A DNA stretch of 64,000 nucleotides from Clostridiales bacterium (GTDB lineage: Bacteria > Bacillota > Clostridia > Lachnospirales > Lachnospiraceae): positions 35,484 to 99,483 of the forward strand of contig DUNO01000011.1 of the NCBI GenBank assembly GCA_012839295.1, in the 5' to 3' direction. This document shows, one piece after another, positions 10,796 through 21,928 of the stretch (positions are counted from its first letter, which is position 1; each line of letters opens with the position of its first letter). The notes beneath the pieces were generated by a model, which did not search any database, was not told where the DNA came from, and saw nothing but the letters and a program-made list of their open reading frames with translations. Both the position numbers and the translations under genes were made by a program.

Positions 10796-10838
10796 AAAAA
10801 ACCTGTAAACCATTGATTCAAGGCTTACAGGTTTTCAT
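10796..10838 (-). terminator. Intrinsic terminator downstream of rpmF
   Basis: AAAACCTGTAAGCC...GGTTTACAGGTTTTTTT inverted repeat with T-run. Confidence 0.8.
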
Positions 10839-10842
10839 TCAA

Positions 10843-11022
10843 TTATTCAGCTGTGATTATTTCCTTTTTATTGTAGGACCCGCAAGCCTTACACACTCTA
10901 TGGGGAACCATGAGCTCTCCGCACTTGCTGCATTTTACTAAGTTAGGAGCAGTCATTTTCCAGTTAGCTCTACGGCTATCTCTTCTTGCTTTAGAATGTT
11001 TACCCTTCGGACAAATAGACAT
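10843..11022 (-). CDS. rpmF: 50S ribosomal protein L32 (59 aa, below the ORF-track cutoff)
   Basis: Hand translation MSICPKGKHSKARRDSRRANWKMTAPNLVKCSKCGELMVPHRVCKACGSYNKKEIITAE*; next to yceD. Confidence 0.97.
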   Translation of the reverse strand: MSICPKGKHSKARRDSRRANWKMTAPNLVKCSKCGELMVPHRVCKACGSYNKKEIITAE

Positions 11023-11025
11023 CTG

Positions 11026-11553
11026 TCACACCTCCTTAAAATTGTTAAAAATATCTCGGATTACTGACATTCTGGGATCATAATGCTGCGTATCGCAGTC
11101 ACAGGTATTCTCATTTAGATTTATCCCACACTTTTCGCAGAGTCCTTTACAGTCCTCCCTGCACAAAAGCTTCATAGGGAAATCAATTAAGATTTCTTCA
11201 TAAATCAATGTGTCTACATCCAGATTGTATCCAATAATATAATTTGTTTCGTCCAGACCTTCTGTACGCTCCTCCTCAGAAAGCTTAAAATCAACCTCTT
11301 TCTGAAATCTGATCTCCATAGGATGTACTATTTCCTTCAGGCATCTGCCACAGTACAGGGTCAAAGAAATATCCGTTCCGCCCTCAATCAATACAACCTT
11401 GTCACCAAGATTTGTTATTGTGAGCTCTACCGGTTCCTTATGGGCGAATCCATAAGAAGTACCCTGGTATTCAACACTCTCAAGTTCAAGGGGGGCATCG
11501 ATCTTCGCTACCTTATCCTTCGTAGTCATTATTTCTGACAAAGATATCAGCAT
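11026..11553 (-). CDS. DUF177/YceD family protein
   Basis: C-terminal LLCREDCKGLCEKCGINLNENTCDC; immediately upstream of rpmF. Confidence 0.92.
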   Translation of the reverse strand: MLISLSEIMTTKDKVAKIDAPLELESVEYQGTSYGFAHKEPVELTITNLGDKVVLIEGGTDISLTLYCGRCLKEIVHPMEIRFQKEVDFKLSEEERTEGLDETNYIIGYNLDVDTLIYEEILIDFPMKLLCREDCKGLCEKCGINLNENTCDCDTQHYDPRMSVIRDIFNNFKEV

Positions 11554-11717
11554 TGTAATCTCTCCGAATATTCACTGCTTACAAGAATTTAAATATAAAC
11601 TCTCTTTTACGCGCTTCTTGTATTATACCCAGTGAAATACTATTTGTCAATCAAAAAATGTTATTTCTTACTTACCTATCCTTAACCTCTTAACCTAATA
11701 TGCCCTACCATACTTAC

Positions 11718-12914
11718 TTATTTGAGCAGTTCTACAGTTTCCCTTGCAATTGCCAGCTCTTCATTGGTGGGCACAATGCAAACCTTAGTCCTTGATTCAG
11801 GAGTTGTCAGCATAAGGAGCTTGCTCTTGGTATTATTTAATTCCAGATCAATCTTAACGCCAAGATATCCCAGGTATTCGCATACCCATTCCCTTACTCT
11901 CCAGTCATTCTCACCAACACCTGCCGTAAATGCGATCGCATCCACGCCGTTCATTGCTGCTACATAGCCTCCGATGTATTTTGCTACATTATAGCAGAAT
12001 ACTTCAAATGCAATAGTAGCTAATTCGTTACCTGCATCAACAGCATCATTCAGGTCACGGAAGTCACTGGATACCTCAGACATACCCTGAAGTCCGGATT
12101 CCTTATTCAGAAGGCTCATAACCTGGTCAAGGGACTTTCCTTCCTTCTTAGCGATGAACTCGATAATGGAAGGATCGATGTCGCCGCATCTGGTACCCAT
12201 AACAAGGCCTGCAAGAGGAGTGAAGCCCATGCTGGTATCGATGGATTTACCGTTTAATACTGCGGAAATACTGGAGCCATTTCCAAGGTGGCAAACGATG
12301 ATTTTGGAATTGTTAATATCTAAGCCGCAGAATTCAGCCGTTTTCTTGGATACAAAGCTATGGCTTGTACCATGGAAACCGTATTTACGGATCTTATATT
12401 TTTTGTAATATTCGTGAGGGATGCCGTATAAATAAGCTTTCGGAGGCATTGTCTGATGGAATGCAGTATCAAACACACCAACCTGGGGTTTGCCGGGCAT
12501 TAACTTCTCGCATGCATGGATCCCTATTAAGTTTGCCGGATTATGGAGGGGTGCCAATTCGCTGCATTCTTCCAGGGCTTCAATTACCGCCTCATTGATT
12601 ACAGTTGAGCTGGCAAACTTCTCACCGCCATGTACTACCCTGTGCCCTATCGCACCGATCTCATCCAGGGATTTGATCACGCCATGCTTCTCATCCGTCA
12701 GGGCATGAAGCACCATCTGGACTGCAACCTCATGATTCTTCATGTCATTCGTTTCAATTACTATCTTGTCCTGGCCCTCCGGTGTGTGTTTCAGCTGGCT
12801 CAACTCTTGTCCAATACGCTCACAAATACCGACTGCCAATACTCGTTCCGTATCAGAATCGATCAGCTGATACTTTAATGAAGAACTGCCGCAATTAATA
12901 ACTAATACTTTCAT
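11718..12914 (-). CDS. ackA: Acetate kinase
   Basis: MKVLVINCGSSSLKYQLID; RKYGFHGTSHSFV; AFTAGVGEN. Confidence 0.99.
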   Translation of the reverse strand: MKVLVINCGSSSLKYQLIDSDTERVLAVGICERIGQELSQLKHTPEGQDKIVIETNDMKNHEVAVQMVLHALTDEKHGVIKSLDEIGAIGHRVVHGGEKFASSTVINEAVIEALEECSELAPLHNPANLIGIHACEKLMPGKPQVGVFDTAFHQTMPPKAYLYGIPHEYYKKYKIRKYGFHGTSHSFVSKKTAEFCGLDINNSKIIVCHLGNGSSISAVLNGKSIDTSMGFTPLAGLVMGTRCGDIDPSIIEFIAKKEGKSLDQVMSLLNKESGLQGMSEVSSDFRDLNDAVDAGNELATIAFEVFCYNVAKYIGGYVAAMNGVDAIAFTAGVGENDWRVREWVCEYLGYLGVKIDLELNNTKSKLLMLTTPESRTKVCIVPTNEELAIARETVELLK

Positions 12915-12931
12915 TTACACATACCTCACTT

Positions 12932-13020
12932 TTTTATTATAAATATGTTTTATATGTTTTACCATAATTATACTTTATCATAACTATATCTTACCATAAA
13001 TATGCTTTATTATAAACATG
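12932..13020. repeat. Degenerate AT-rich tandem repeat (about 15-17 bp unit) between ackA and pta
   Basis: ttttattataaatatg / ttttaccataattatac / tttatcataactatatc / ttaccataaatatgc / tttattataaacatg. Confidence 0.7.
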
Positions 13021-13056
13021 TTTTGTCCTGATATCCGGATTTTAATATAAAATACT

Positions 13057-13094
13057 GCGAAAAGCGAAGCATCTCACCACTTCGCTTCTTTGCG
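13057..13094 (-). terminator. Hairpin downstream of pta
   Basis: CGCAAAGAAGCGAAG...CTTCGCTTTTCGC inverted repeat. Confidence 0.65.
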
Positions 13095-13098
13095 TATC

Positions 13099-14133
<1,035 letters not shown>

Positions 14134-14170
14134 TCAAATAATAGTTATCAGGTGTGTATAATTTCTGATA

Positions 14171-14249
14171 AAGGCGCTGCTTTTGCGTCGTGTAAAGTGT
14201 ACCCTAAAGGGCACGCCGATTACAGGAAGATGATTTTACTTCCTGTAAA
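14171..14249 (-). repeat. Dispersed hairpin family 2, copy A
   Basis: Minus strand TTTACAGGAAGTAAAATCATCTTCCTGTAATCGGCGTG...GACGCAAAAGCAGCGCC; matches copies at 26069-26128 and 43388-43420. Confidence 0.7.
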
Positions 14250-14544
14250 ATAAAATTAGTGTATATAAAAATAAGTAAAAACCATAACTTTGATTATAAG
14301 ACAAAATACATTTTGATACAAGTATATTTTGTAGAAAAAGGTGGGATTCTTTAAACAAAATTAATGGTAAAAATAATATATTTTTGTGAAATACTACGAA
14401 AGCCATATGTATAATTTATATTAGGATAAATTTGGATTTAGATTCTAATAAGTAGAATTTTAGTTTTTTGGTTTTTATTCAGCCCACTTCATATCGCTTG
14501 GATTGTTGTCATTGACGGTACCCGGCAGAAATGTTATATTGGAA

Positions 14545-14663
14545 CCACATATTAGTATGTATTAAAACTATGTATTAGTATGCATTAAAACCACGTAATA
14601 ACATGCATTGAACCCACGTATTATATCGTATATTGAGACCATGTGGCAACATGCGTTATTGAA
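14545..14663. repeat. Degenerate tandem repeat, about 23-25 bp unit, 5 copies, upstream of tmcAL
   Basis: ccacatattagtatgtattaaaa / ctatgtattagtatgcattaaaa / ccacgtaataacatgcattgaac / ccacgtattatatcgtatattgaga / ccatgtggcaacatgcgttattgaa. Confidence 0.8.
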
Positions 14664-14693
14664 TAAAAAACACCCCATGACAGGAGATAGCAG

Positions 14694-15986
14694 ATGAAGG
14701 TTGTAGGATTAATTACTGAATATAATCCATTCCATAACGGCCACAAATACCATATCGAAGAGGCCAAAAGGCTGACGGGCGCAGATTATGCCATCGCCGC
14801 GATGAGCGGTAATTTTGTACAGCGGGGAACTCCCGCCGTCATAGACAAGTACAGCCGTACCGAAATGGCTTTAAATAATGGCATTGACCTGGTCCTGGAG
14901 TTACCGGTATGCTATGCCACCGGCAGTGCGGAATATTTTGCCCATGGGGCTGTCTCCTTGCTGGACAGGTTAGGAATCGTAGATTACCTCTGCTTTGGAA
15001 GCGAGTGCGGTGACCTGGCTCTTCTGGAGGAAGCCGCAGGGTTCCTGCTTGATCCCCCTCCATCCTTTGATGAAACGCTCCATGCGTACCTCAAAGAAGG
15101 CTTTACCTATCCGGCTGCCCGCGGCAGGGCAATGCAGCACCTCCTTGAAGACCAGCAGCCAGGCTATAGCACCTCCTTAACCAAGCTCCTCACGGAACCG
15201 AATAATATCCTGGGCATTGAGTACATGAAGGCACTGCGCCGCCTGGATTCTAAGATTGCCCCCAGGACAGTACAGCGGATTTTGGCACAATATCACGACC
15301 CGGATTTATCAAAAGGGGAGGCAGCCAGCCCCGCAATCAGTTCCGCTACCGCGATCCGCCGTGCTATTTTCAGCAAAGGACCGGAGGCCGGCAATTATTT
15401 TGGGGAAATCAGCCATAGTGTCCCCCCGGATGTATACCATATCCTTAAGAAATACCACCGGGTAAGATATCCCATCTCAGAGGAGGACTTTTCCCAGGTG
15501 ATAAGGTATAAGCTGCTTTATGAAAGCAGGCAGTCCCTCGCCGGGTATCTGGATATTTCTGAGGATTTAGCAGACCGTTTAAAAAATCTTTCCACCATTT
15601 GCTCCCACCGGGCTATTTCTGAACTGGCACAGGAGATTAAGACAAAGAACCTCACCTTAACACGCATCAACCGGGCCATCCTCCACATGCTGCTAAATAT
15701 TAAAGCCGAAACCGTTCAGGAATATAACCGGAATGGCTATACCCAATATGCCCGGGTGCTCGGAATAAAAAAGGAATCCTCCCATCTGCTCCGTAAAATC
15801 GAAAAGCATGGAAGAATCCCTATTATAATGAAAGTATCAAAAGCGGAGCAGCAGCTCCCTCCTCCTGCCCTACGCATGCTGCAGGAAGATATTTTAGCGG
15901 CTCATTTGTATATACAAGCGGTATACGAAAAGTATGGTACTATCATTCCCAATGAATACAGGCATGGGATTATTCTTTATCCGTAA
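14694..15986 (+). CDS. tmcAL: tRNA(Met) cytidine acetate ligase (nucleotidyltransferase, YlbM family)
   Basis: MKVVGLITEYNPFHNGHKYHIEEAK...GNFVQRGTPAVIDKYSR. Confidence 0.95.
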   Translation: MKVVGLITEYNPFHNGHKYHIEEAKRLTGADYAIAAMSGNFVQRGTPAVIDKYSRTEMALNNGIDLVLELPVCYATGSAEYFAHGAVSLLDRLGIVDYLCFGSECGDLALLEEAAGFLLDPPPSFDETLHAYLKEGFTYPAARGRAMQHLLEDQQPGYSTSLTKLLTEPNNILGIEYMKALRRLDSKIAPRTVQRILAQYHDPDLSKGEAASPAISSATAIRRAIFSKGPEAGNYFGEISHSVPPDVYHILKKYHRVRYPISEEDFSQVIRYKLLYESRQSLAGYLDISEDLADRLKNLSTICSHRAISELAQEIKTKNLTLTRINRAILHMLLNIKAETVQEYNRNGYTQYARVLGIKKESSHLLRKIEKHGRIPIIMKVSKAEQQLPPPALRMLQEDILAAHLYIQAVYEKYGTIIPNEYRHGIILYP

Positions 15987-16127
15987 ATTGATCAATGTGG
16001 GAGATCCGTGTGGATTTCCCGCATTATTTTAATCCCTTGACATTACATATCATGTAACGTTATAATATATGTATTGTATAATTAACAGTATATTAATCCA
16101 TTTTATTAGCTACAGGAGGGGTATCCT

Positions 16128-16715
16128 ATGCCTAAACAAATAACCTTAACCACCAGAAAGCAGCTGGATATCTATATGAATCCCCAGCGGCAGCGTCTTT
16201 TAAAAGCCATGGACATCCACGCAGCTCCAATGACCCCGAAGCAATTGTCCAGCCACCTGGGCATCTCAGCTTCCTCTGTTTCCCACCATTTAAAGAAGCT
16301 GGAAGAGCTGGATCTTGTTGGCCTTGACCATACGGAATCCATCCGTGGAATCCAGGCTAAATATTACAAGCGCCTTCCCGTCGTAATCAACCTGGGAAGT
16401 GACAAGGACGATGACCTCAAAGAGGAACGTACCCTGCTCTCGGATTATTGTATGAATGAAACCTGGAAGAGCTTTAAGGAGCATATGGAGCAGCTAAATG
16501 ACCGCACTAACCCGTTGGAGACAGGTGACGTCATGAATGGTATTCTTTATTTGACACAAGAAGAGGCAGAACAGCTGAAAGCACTGATACTGGGCTTTTA
16601 CTCCAGACATATGGAACCTGCTCCCGGCACTGTCCCATGGGAAACCGCCATCATCGCTTTTCCCCATAAAGCTTACCCTGCCGAAAAAACCATACCAAAG
16701 AACGCGGAGGATTGA
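16128..16715 (+). CDS. ArsR-like winged-helix transcriptional regulator
   Basis: PMTPKQLSSHLGISASSVSHHLKKLEELDLVGLDHTESIRGIQAKYYK. Confidence 0.85.
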   Translation: MPKQITLTTRKQLDIYMNPQRQRLLKAMDIHAAPMTPKQLSSHLGISASSVSHHLKKLEELDLVGLDHTESIRGIQAKYYKRLPVVINLGSDKDDDLKEERTLLSDYCMNETWKSFKEHMEQLNDRTNPLETGDVMNGILYLTQEEAEQLKALILGFYSRHMEPAPGTVPWETAIIAFPHKAYPAEKTIPKNAED

Positions 16716-16716
16716 C

Positions 16717-17913
16717 ATGAAGTTAAGCCATAAACTAATCTTTTTTATAAGTCCCTTTTGTATAGGAATCACAGCGCCTGTGTTTTCCCTGGTTCTGCTC
16801 TCACACGGCGCAACGCTGGAATCATTATCCATCTGTGTCGGCATTTTTGCAGCCACGGTGGTGCTTCTGGAGCTTCCCAGCGGAATACTCACTGACCTTA
16901 TCGGGAGGAAACGTACCTTCCTGATTTCCCAATGCTTTATGCTGTGCTATTTCCTATTGGTTCTCTTTAGCCGCAATGTCCTCCTGCTAGCCATTGCATG
17001 TGCCATTCAGGGAATTGGCAGGGCTTTCAGCTCCGGTTCCCTGGAAGCCTTAGAGATTGAGGCCTATATGAAGGAAAAGGGGACAGAGGGACTTTCCAAA
17101 ATTAACAGCACCCTGGCGGTCATCACAAGTGCGGGATTAGCCTCCGGTTCTCTTTGCGGAGGTCTTTTCGGATATTTAGACCCTACATATACGCTGCTTC
17201 TGGCTGTCTGTATTCTCCTGGAAGCATTCCTTTTAATCCTTACACTTCTTTTCGTGAAGGAGCGCTGGGAAAAAACATCGGATGCAACGTCTATGATCCA
17301 GCTAAAAAATCAGGTACATAACCTTTTCTCTTCCCTAAAGCGCTCCAAAATTATCATAACCATACTTGCCATGTCCGTCATGCTGGGACTTGGACTTAGC
17401 ACCATCGAGGTCTATTGGCAGCCTGCGCTAAAACTTTTTCTGCCGGAGCACTTGGGCTGGATCTTTGGCATCATTAATTGCCTGGGATATTTGGGCATGA
17501 GCCTTGGCAACAAAGGGGCTGAACGGATATGGAGGCATTGGCATTTATCAGAAAATGTTAAACGGCCTATGATGTGTTACTGGCCCCTGCGGCTCCTGCT
17601 CCCATTCACCATCCTTCTATTAGGGTTATGCGGGAATATACCTGTCTTCATTTTCTTGTTCATCCTGACCTATTTTGTTCTGGGAGCCGGGAACTTATTT
17701 GAAGATACCATATTCCATTCCTCCATCGATAACAGCCAGCGCGCCAGTATGATGTCCTTATCCTCCCTGTTCTTAAGAAGCGGTGGGATCCTCACCTCCA
17801 TCCTGGGCAGCCTGATTCTGACAGGCTTCTCCCTGCCCTACGTCTGGATTCTGCTTTCAGCTGCCACAGGTGCCGGGATTCTGCTCTTGATGGTTCTGTA
17901 TCGAAGAAGATAA
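16717..17913 (+). CDS. MFS transporter
   Basis: 12-TM-like protein, LELPSGILTDLIGRKRTFLIS motif; probably co-transcribed with the ArsR-like gene. Confidence 0.88.
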   Translation: MKLSHKLIFFISPFCIGITAPVFSLVLLSHGATLESLSICVGIFAATVVLLELPSGILTDLIGRKRTFLISQCFMLCYFLLVLFSRNVLLLAIACAIQGIGRAFSSGSLEALEIEAYMKEKGTEGLSKINSTLAVITSAGLASGSLCGGLFGYLDPTYTLLLAVCILLEAFLLILTLLFVKERWEKTSDATSMIQLKNQVHNLFSSLKRSKIIITILAMSVMLGLGLSTIEVYWQPALKLFLPEHLGWIFGIINCLGYLGMSLGNKGAERIWRHWHLSENVKRPMMCYWPLRLLLPFTILLLGLCGNIPVFIFLFILTYFVLGAGNLFEDTIFHSSIDNSQRASMMSLSSLFLRSGGILTSILGSLILTGFSLPYVWILLSAATGAGILLLMVLYRRR

Positions 17914-18002
17914 ATCATAATCACCGGCTATAAAATGAACCCATTTTGTCAGACAAAAATAAGCCTAATGAAAGGGGGGGCATTAATCTGGATGCAAAAA
18001 AT

Positions 18003-18045
18003 AAGCTCTTTCCTTAATGACTATATATCACTTAGGAAAGGGCTT
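18003..18045. terminator. Hairpin between convergent MFS and HEPN genes
   Basis: AAGCTCTTTCCT...AGGAAAGGGCTT. Confidence 0.6.
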
Positions 18046-18065
18046 ACCTTTATTTATAAATAATA

Positions 18066-18482
18066 TTAATTTGTTTTGCTTCTTTCTGCAATATACTTAT
18101 TGACCTCCTGATAGAATAACCTTGCATTTTGTATCTGTTTTTCCGTTTCTTCTCTCGATGCAATAAACATATCATCATAGTCTGATGCATTTCTAATTTC
18201 AGATGCCTGTCCAATAATAGAGGACAGCTGTTCATTAAAAACACCCGATTTTATATAAGACTTCCTAAACTCAGCAATTATTCCGCTATGTTTTTTACTA
18301 TCATATCCATCAAAAGCAAGTACAGCCCGCATTGCATGAAATATGGAGTAATATGCCCTATTATTTGCTACACGCAAATGGTTATCTTCTAACATCATTA
18401 TGGCAATATCTAAATCCTCCTTAGATCTTTCAATCCGGTATCCAGCGTATTCCATTCTCACTTTAAATGTTTCATCCAACAA
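18066..18482 (-). CDS. HEPN domain toxin (HepT-like/UPF0332)
   Basis: ANNRAYYSIFHAMRAVLAFDGYDSKKHSGIIAEFRK...EIRNASDYDDMF; overlaps the MNT gene by 11 bp. Confidence 0.88.
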   Translation of the reverse strand: MLDETFKVRMEYAGYRIERSKEDLDIAIMMLEDNHLRVANNRAYYSIFHAMRAVLAFDGYDSKKHSGIIAEFRKSYIKSGVFNEQLSSIIGQASEIRNASDYDDMFIASREETEKQIQNARLFYQEVNKYIAERSKTN

Positions 18483-18807
18483 TTACTCCCTCCTTTTCAA
18501 TGTTTTTATAAAATCCAGAAGCCTCTTTGTATTCTTTAAAGATGTCATAATTCTGGAATACTGCCGAGATGACAACATCATATTTTAGATCCAGTTTGTC
18601 AGCCGTTGGTCTCATTGTATTTCTTGCTTCTGACAATTTCTCAGGATGGATGGCGAGCAAAACCAATAAATCTATATCACTTTCCTTGTCAAAATCTCCC
18701 CTGGCACATGAACCAAATAAAATGACCGCTTTCAGGGAAGTTCCAAATTGTCTTTTTGCTTCTAAAATGTATTCACTTATAACCTTTTGTACCTTTTGTT
18801 TTGTCAT
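18472..18807 (-). CDS. MNT-type minimal nucleotidyltransferase antitoxin
   Basis: VILFGSCARGDFDKESDIDLLVLL: GSX10DXD motif intact. Confidence 0.9.
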   Translation of the reverse strand: MTKQKVQKVISEYILEAKRQFGTSLKAVILFGSCARGDFDKESDIDLLVLLAIHPEKLSEARNTMRPTADKLDLKYDVVISAVFQNYDIFKEYKEASGFYKNIEKEGVIVG

Positions 18808-18916
18808 AGCTTCCCTCCTAACTTACCTAAATCCTAACGATTAATCCCTAATACTATTATAATTGTGCCCCGCATCTTAATCAACAACTTAATGAATTTT
18901 AAGGATGATTATTAAA

Positions 18917-18962
18917 AATCCCAGAAACGCCCTTTATTTTAATTTACGCATTTCTGGGATTC
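18917..18962 (-). terminator. Terminator downstream of pepF
   Basis: AATCCCAGAAATGCG...CGTTTCTGGGATTTTTAAT. Confidence 0.75.
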
Positions 18963-19004
18963 CAGTATCATTTGTTGTTTTGTTTATTATTTTATCTACA
19001 TCTG

Positions 19005-20816
19005 TTATTTCATCAGCTCTTCCATTTGCCCAAGCAGCTCCTCAAACAGCTTCAATGCCTGGTGGACCGGCTCCTTCGTGCCCATATCCACTCCTGCTGC
19101 CTTGAGAAGCTCAATCGGATAATTGGAGCTTCCCCCGCTTAAGAAGCGGATGTAATCCTCCACCGCAGGGGCTCCTTCCTTCAGGATCCGCCTTGATAAG
19201 GCAATTGCTGCTGAATAGCCCGTTGCATACTGGTAAACATAAAATGCATTGTAGAAATGGGGAATCCTCGACCATTCCATATCAATTTCCGGGTCTATGA
19301 TAATGCCATCCCCAAAGTATTTTACATTCAGGTCATGGTAGATCCTGCACAGGGTATCCGCCGTCAGGCTCTCCCCATCCTCCACCAGCTTGTGGGTGAT
19401 CATCTCAAATTCCGCGAACATGGTCTGGCGGAACAAGGTGCCCTTGAATTTCTCAAGAAAATGGTTGATTAAATACGCCTTCTGCTTCTTGTCCCCGGTG
19501 CTTTTCAGCATATGGTCAATTAGCAGGGATTCATTGCAGGTAGATGCAACCTCCGCAACAAAGATCTTATACCCGGCATAGACATATGGCTGGGTTTTAT
19601 CGGAATAATAGCTGTGGATCGCATGCCCCATCTCATGGGCCAGGGTATATACATTATCCAGGGTATCGTTATAATTTAACAGGACGTAGGGATGGGTTCC
19701 ATAGGCTCCCCAGGAATAGGCTCCGCTCCGTTTGTTTTCATTCTCATAAATGTCAATCCAACGGTTGTTAAAGCCCTCCTGCAAAATCCCCTGGTATTCC
19801 TCCCCCAGGGGCTCCAGGCCTTTTGCAACAATAGTTTTTGCCTCCTCAAAGGGAACCTCCATCTTCATATCTGCAACCAGCGGAGCATACAAATCATACA
19901 TATGAAGCTCCGGAAGCCCCAGCAGCTTTTTGCGCAGGGCTACATAGCGGTGCATCAGGTGCAGGTTTTCATGCACTGCCTCTATCAGGTTCGTATAAAC
20001 CTCTGTGGGGATATTTCCTCCATCCAACGCCCTCTCTAAGGTTGAATTATATTTCCTGGCCTTGGCAAAGAATACCTCCTGCTTTACATTTGCACTAAAG
20101 GAGGCCGCCAGAGTATTCCGGTAGCTTTTATAGGTAGAATATACGCCCTGGAAGGCTTCCCTTCTTACTCTTTGATCCGGGCTTTCCAACAGCTGCCCGT
20201 AACGGCCATGGGTGATTTGGATCCGTTCCCCATCTTCACCCTCGATTTCAGGGAACTTAATGTCCGCATTGTTAAACATGGAGAAAATATTGCTGGCACC
20301 ATCCGCTATTTCTCCTGCATCCGCAAGCAGCACCTCCATCTCAGCGGATAACACATGGGGCTTAAGCCGGAGAATGTCCTTCAGGTAAAAATCATATTCC
20401 ATCAGCCCCTTCGTTTCCCTAAGGAAACGGTTAATGGTTTCCTCCGGTATGGTCAGGATTTCCGGGGTTGCAAAGGACAGGGCACTGTTTACCTGTACCG
20501 ATAGGGCATTTGCTTTTGCCGCCAGATCCTGATAGGTGGGATTTGCAGTGTCCTCATGGCTCTTCTGGCCCGCATATACATAGACCCGCTCCATCAGCTT
20601 GCCAATTTCATCTGACAGCCGCAAAAACCCCAGCAGCAGCTCCCCTGATTCTCCCAGCCTGCCCTGGTACCCTGGGATGTCCCCCAGCATTTCCTTAAGT
20701 CTATTAAATTCTGCCTGCCATTGCCCATCCGAGCCATATAAATCCTCAATTGCCCAGGTATATCTCTTATCCACTTCACTTCTTTTCGGTAAGGTTTTGT
20801 TCTGTGCCATAAACAT
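19005..20816 (-). CDS. pepF: Oligoendopeptidase F
   Basis: HEMGHAIHSYYSD zinc motif; KRSEVDKRYTWAIEDLYGSD N-terminus. Confidence 0.96.
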   Translation of the reverse strand: MFMAQNKTLPKRSEVDKRYTWAIEDLYGSDGQWQAEFNRLKEMLGDIPGYQGRLGESGELLLGFLRLSDEIGKLMERVYVYAGQKSHEDTANPTYQDLAAKANALSVQVNSALSFATPEILTIPEETINRFLRETKGLMEYDFYLKDILRLKPHVLSAEMEVLLADAGEIADGASNIFSMFNNADIKFPEIEGEDGERIQITHGRYGQLLESPDQRVRREAFQGVYSTYKSYRNTLAASFSANVKQEVFFAKARKYNSTLERALDGGNIPTEVYTNLIEAVHENLHLMHRYVALRKKLLGLPELHMYDLYAPLVADMKMEVPFEEAKTIVAKGLEPLGEEYQGILQEGFNNRWIDIYENENKRSGAYSWGAYGTHPYVLLNYNDTLDNVYTLAHEMGHAIHSYYSDKTQPYVYAGYKIFVAEVASTCNESLLIDHMLKSTGDKKQKAYLINHFLEKFKGTLFRQTMFAEFEMITHKLVEDGESLTADTLCRIYHDLNVKYFGDGIIIDPEIDMEWSRIPHFYNAFYVYQYATGYSAAIALSRRILKEGAPAVEDYIRFLSGGSSNYPIELLKAAGVDMGTKEPVHQALKLFEELLGQMEELMK

Positions 20817-20905
20817 ATCTCTCCTATCATTATATTCTTGAATAAAAAATGCTTCATTTCAATAAATTATAATAAACCTGTCACTTGTCTTCAAGGAGTA
20901 TTTCC

Positions 20906-21928
20906 ATGAAATTTTTTAAATCGCGAAAAAGTACCCTGGTCAAATTGGCCATTCTTCTGTTTTTGGTAACCATGCTCCTATTCCCGGGCTGCGCCTTCCG
21001 TGGTGCCAGCTCCGGGTTGCTTTTGTGGTTTAACAATGTATTGCCCAGCCTGCTGCCCTTCATCATTGTGTCAAACCTGATCGTCCGTTTAAATATCACC
21101 AGGCATATCAGCAGGGTTTTTTATCCGGTCTTCGGGAAGATCTTCGGCATCAGCAGGGAGGGCTGTTATCCGGTGGTCATAGGCTTTCTGTCCGGGATTC
21201 CCATGGGGGCCAAAGCCGCCGCAGACCTGGAAGCAGACCGCCGTATCTCCATGGAGGAAGGGCAGTTCCTGATGTCCATGTGCAATAACGCCAGTCCCAT
21301 GTTTATCATAGGTTACATATCCATCACCCAGTTAGAGCTCCCGGAAATAAAATATGCCCTGTTTGCCATCATCTTTGGCTCTGCAATTATAGGTGCATTT
21401 ATTTACCGCCTGCTTGTTTTCCTAAGAAAACCCCGCAGAGGGAAGCTGCAGGCTGCCTCACTTACCAGGCAGGAAGCCTCTATGGACACAGCCGCCCCAC
21501 TTCCTGGAAAAGCTCCCCGTCCTGGCTCCTTCCGCTTTGAAATGCTCGACAGCTCCATCATGAACGGTTTTGAAATTGTGACAAGGATCGGCGGTTATAT
21601 CATATTATTTTCTATTCTGGCCCAAATTATGAAAGAAAGCCTGCCCTCTTCCGGCATCGTGAAAGCTTTTGCCATGGGGATTCTTGAAATCACCACCGGC
21701 ATCAGCCAGATCTGCTCTACTGCTGCCGGGATAAAGACAAAAATAGTCCTGATCGCTGCTCTCACCTCCTTTGGCGGCTTATCCGGTATTGCCCAGACCA
21801 AAAGTGTTTTGCAGGGATCAAGACTATCCATCCGTTCTTATCTATATGCCAGGGTTATCGTGGCAATCGTCGCTTTTTTACTTGCTGTAATTTATGTAAA
21901 TACCCTTTTTACTGCTGGATATCATTGA
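20906..21928 (+). CDS. ylbJ: Sporulation integral membrane protein YlbJ
   Basis: Nucleoside-recognition-like TM protein; GFLSGIPMGAKAAADL, FGGLSGIAQTKSVLQGS; start at ATG 20906 after AAGGAG. Confidence 0.88.
   Translation: MKFFKSRKSTLVKLAILLFLVTMLLFPGCAFRGASSGLLLWFNNVLPSLLPFIIVSNLIVRLNITRHISRVFYPVFGKIFGISREGCYPVVIGFLSGIPMGAKAAADLEADRRISMEEGQFLMSMCNNASPMFIIGYISITQLELPEIKYALFAIIFGSAIIGAFIYRLLVFLRKPRRGKLQAASLTRQEASMDTAAPLPGKAPRPGSFRFEMLDSSIMNGFEIVTRIGGYIILFSILAQIMKESLPSSGIVKAFAMGILEITTGISQICSTAAGIKTKIVLIAALTSFGGLSGIAQTKSVLQGSRLSIRSYLYARVIVAIVAFLLAVIYVNTLFTAGYH

Noticed and set aside
14171-14663. Possible CRISPR array in the pta-tmcAL gap
   Set aside because: Units are contiguous and diverged, with no unique spacers and no cas genes.
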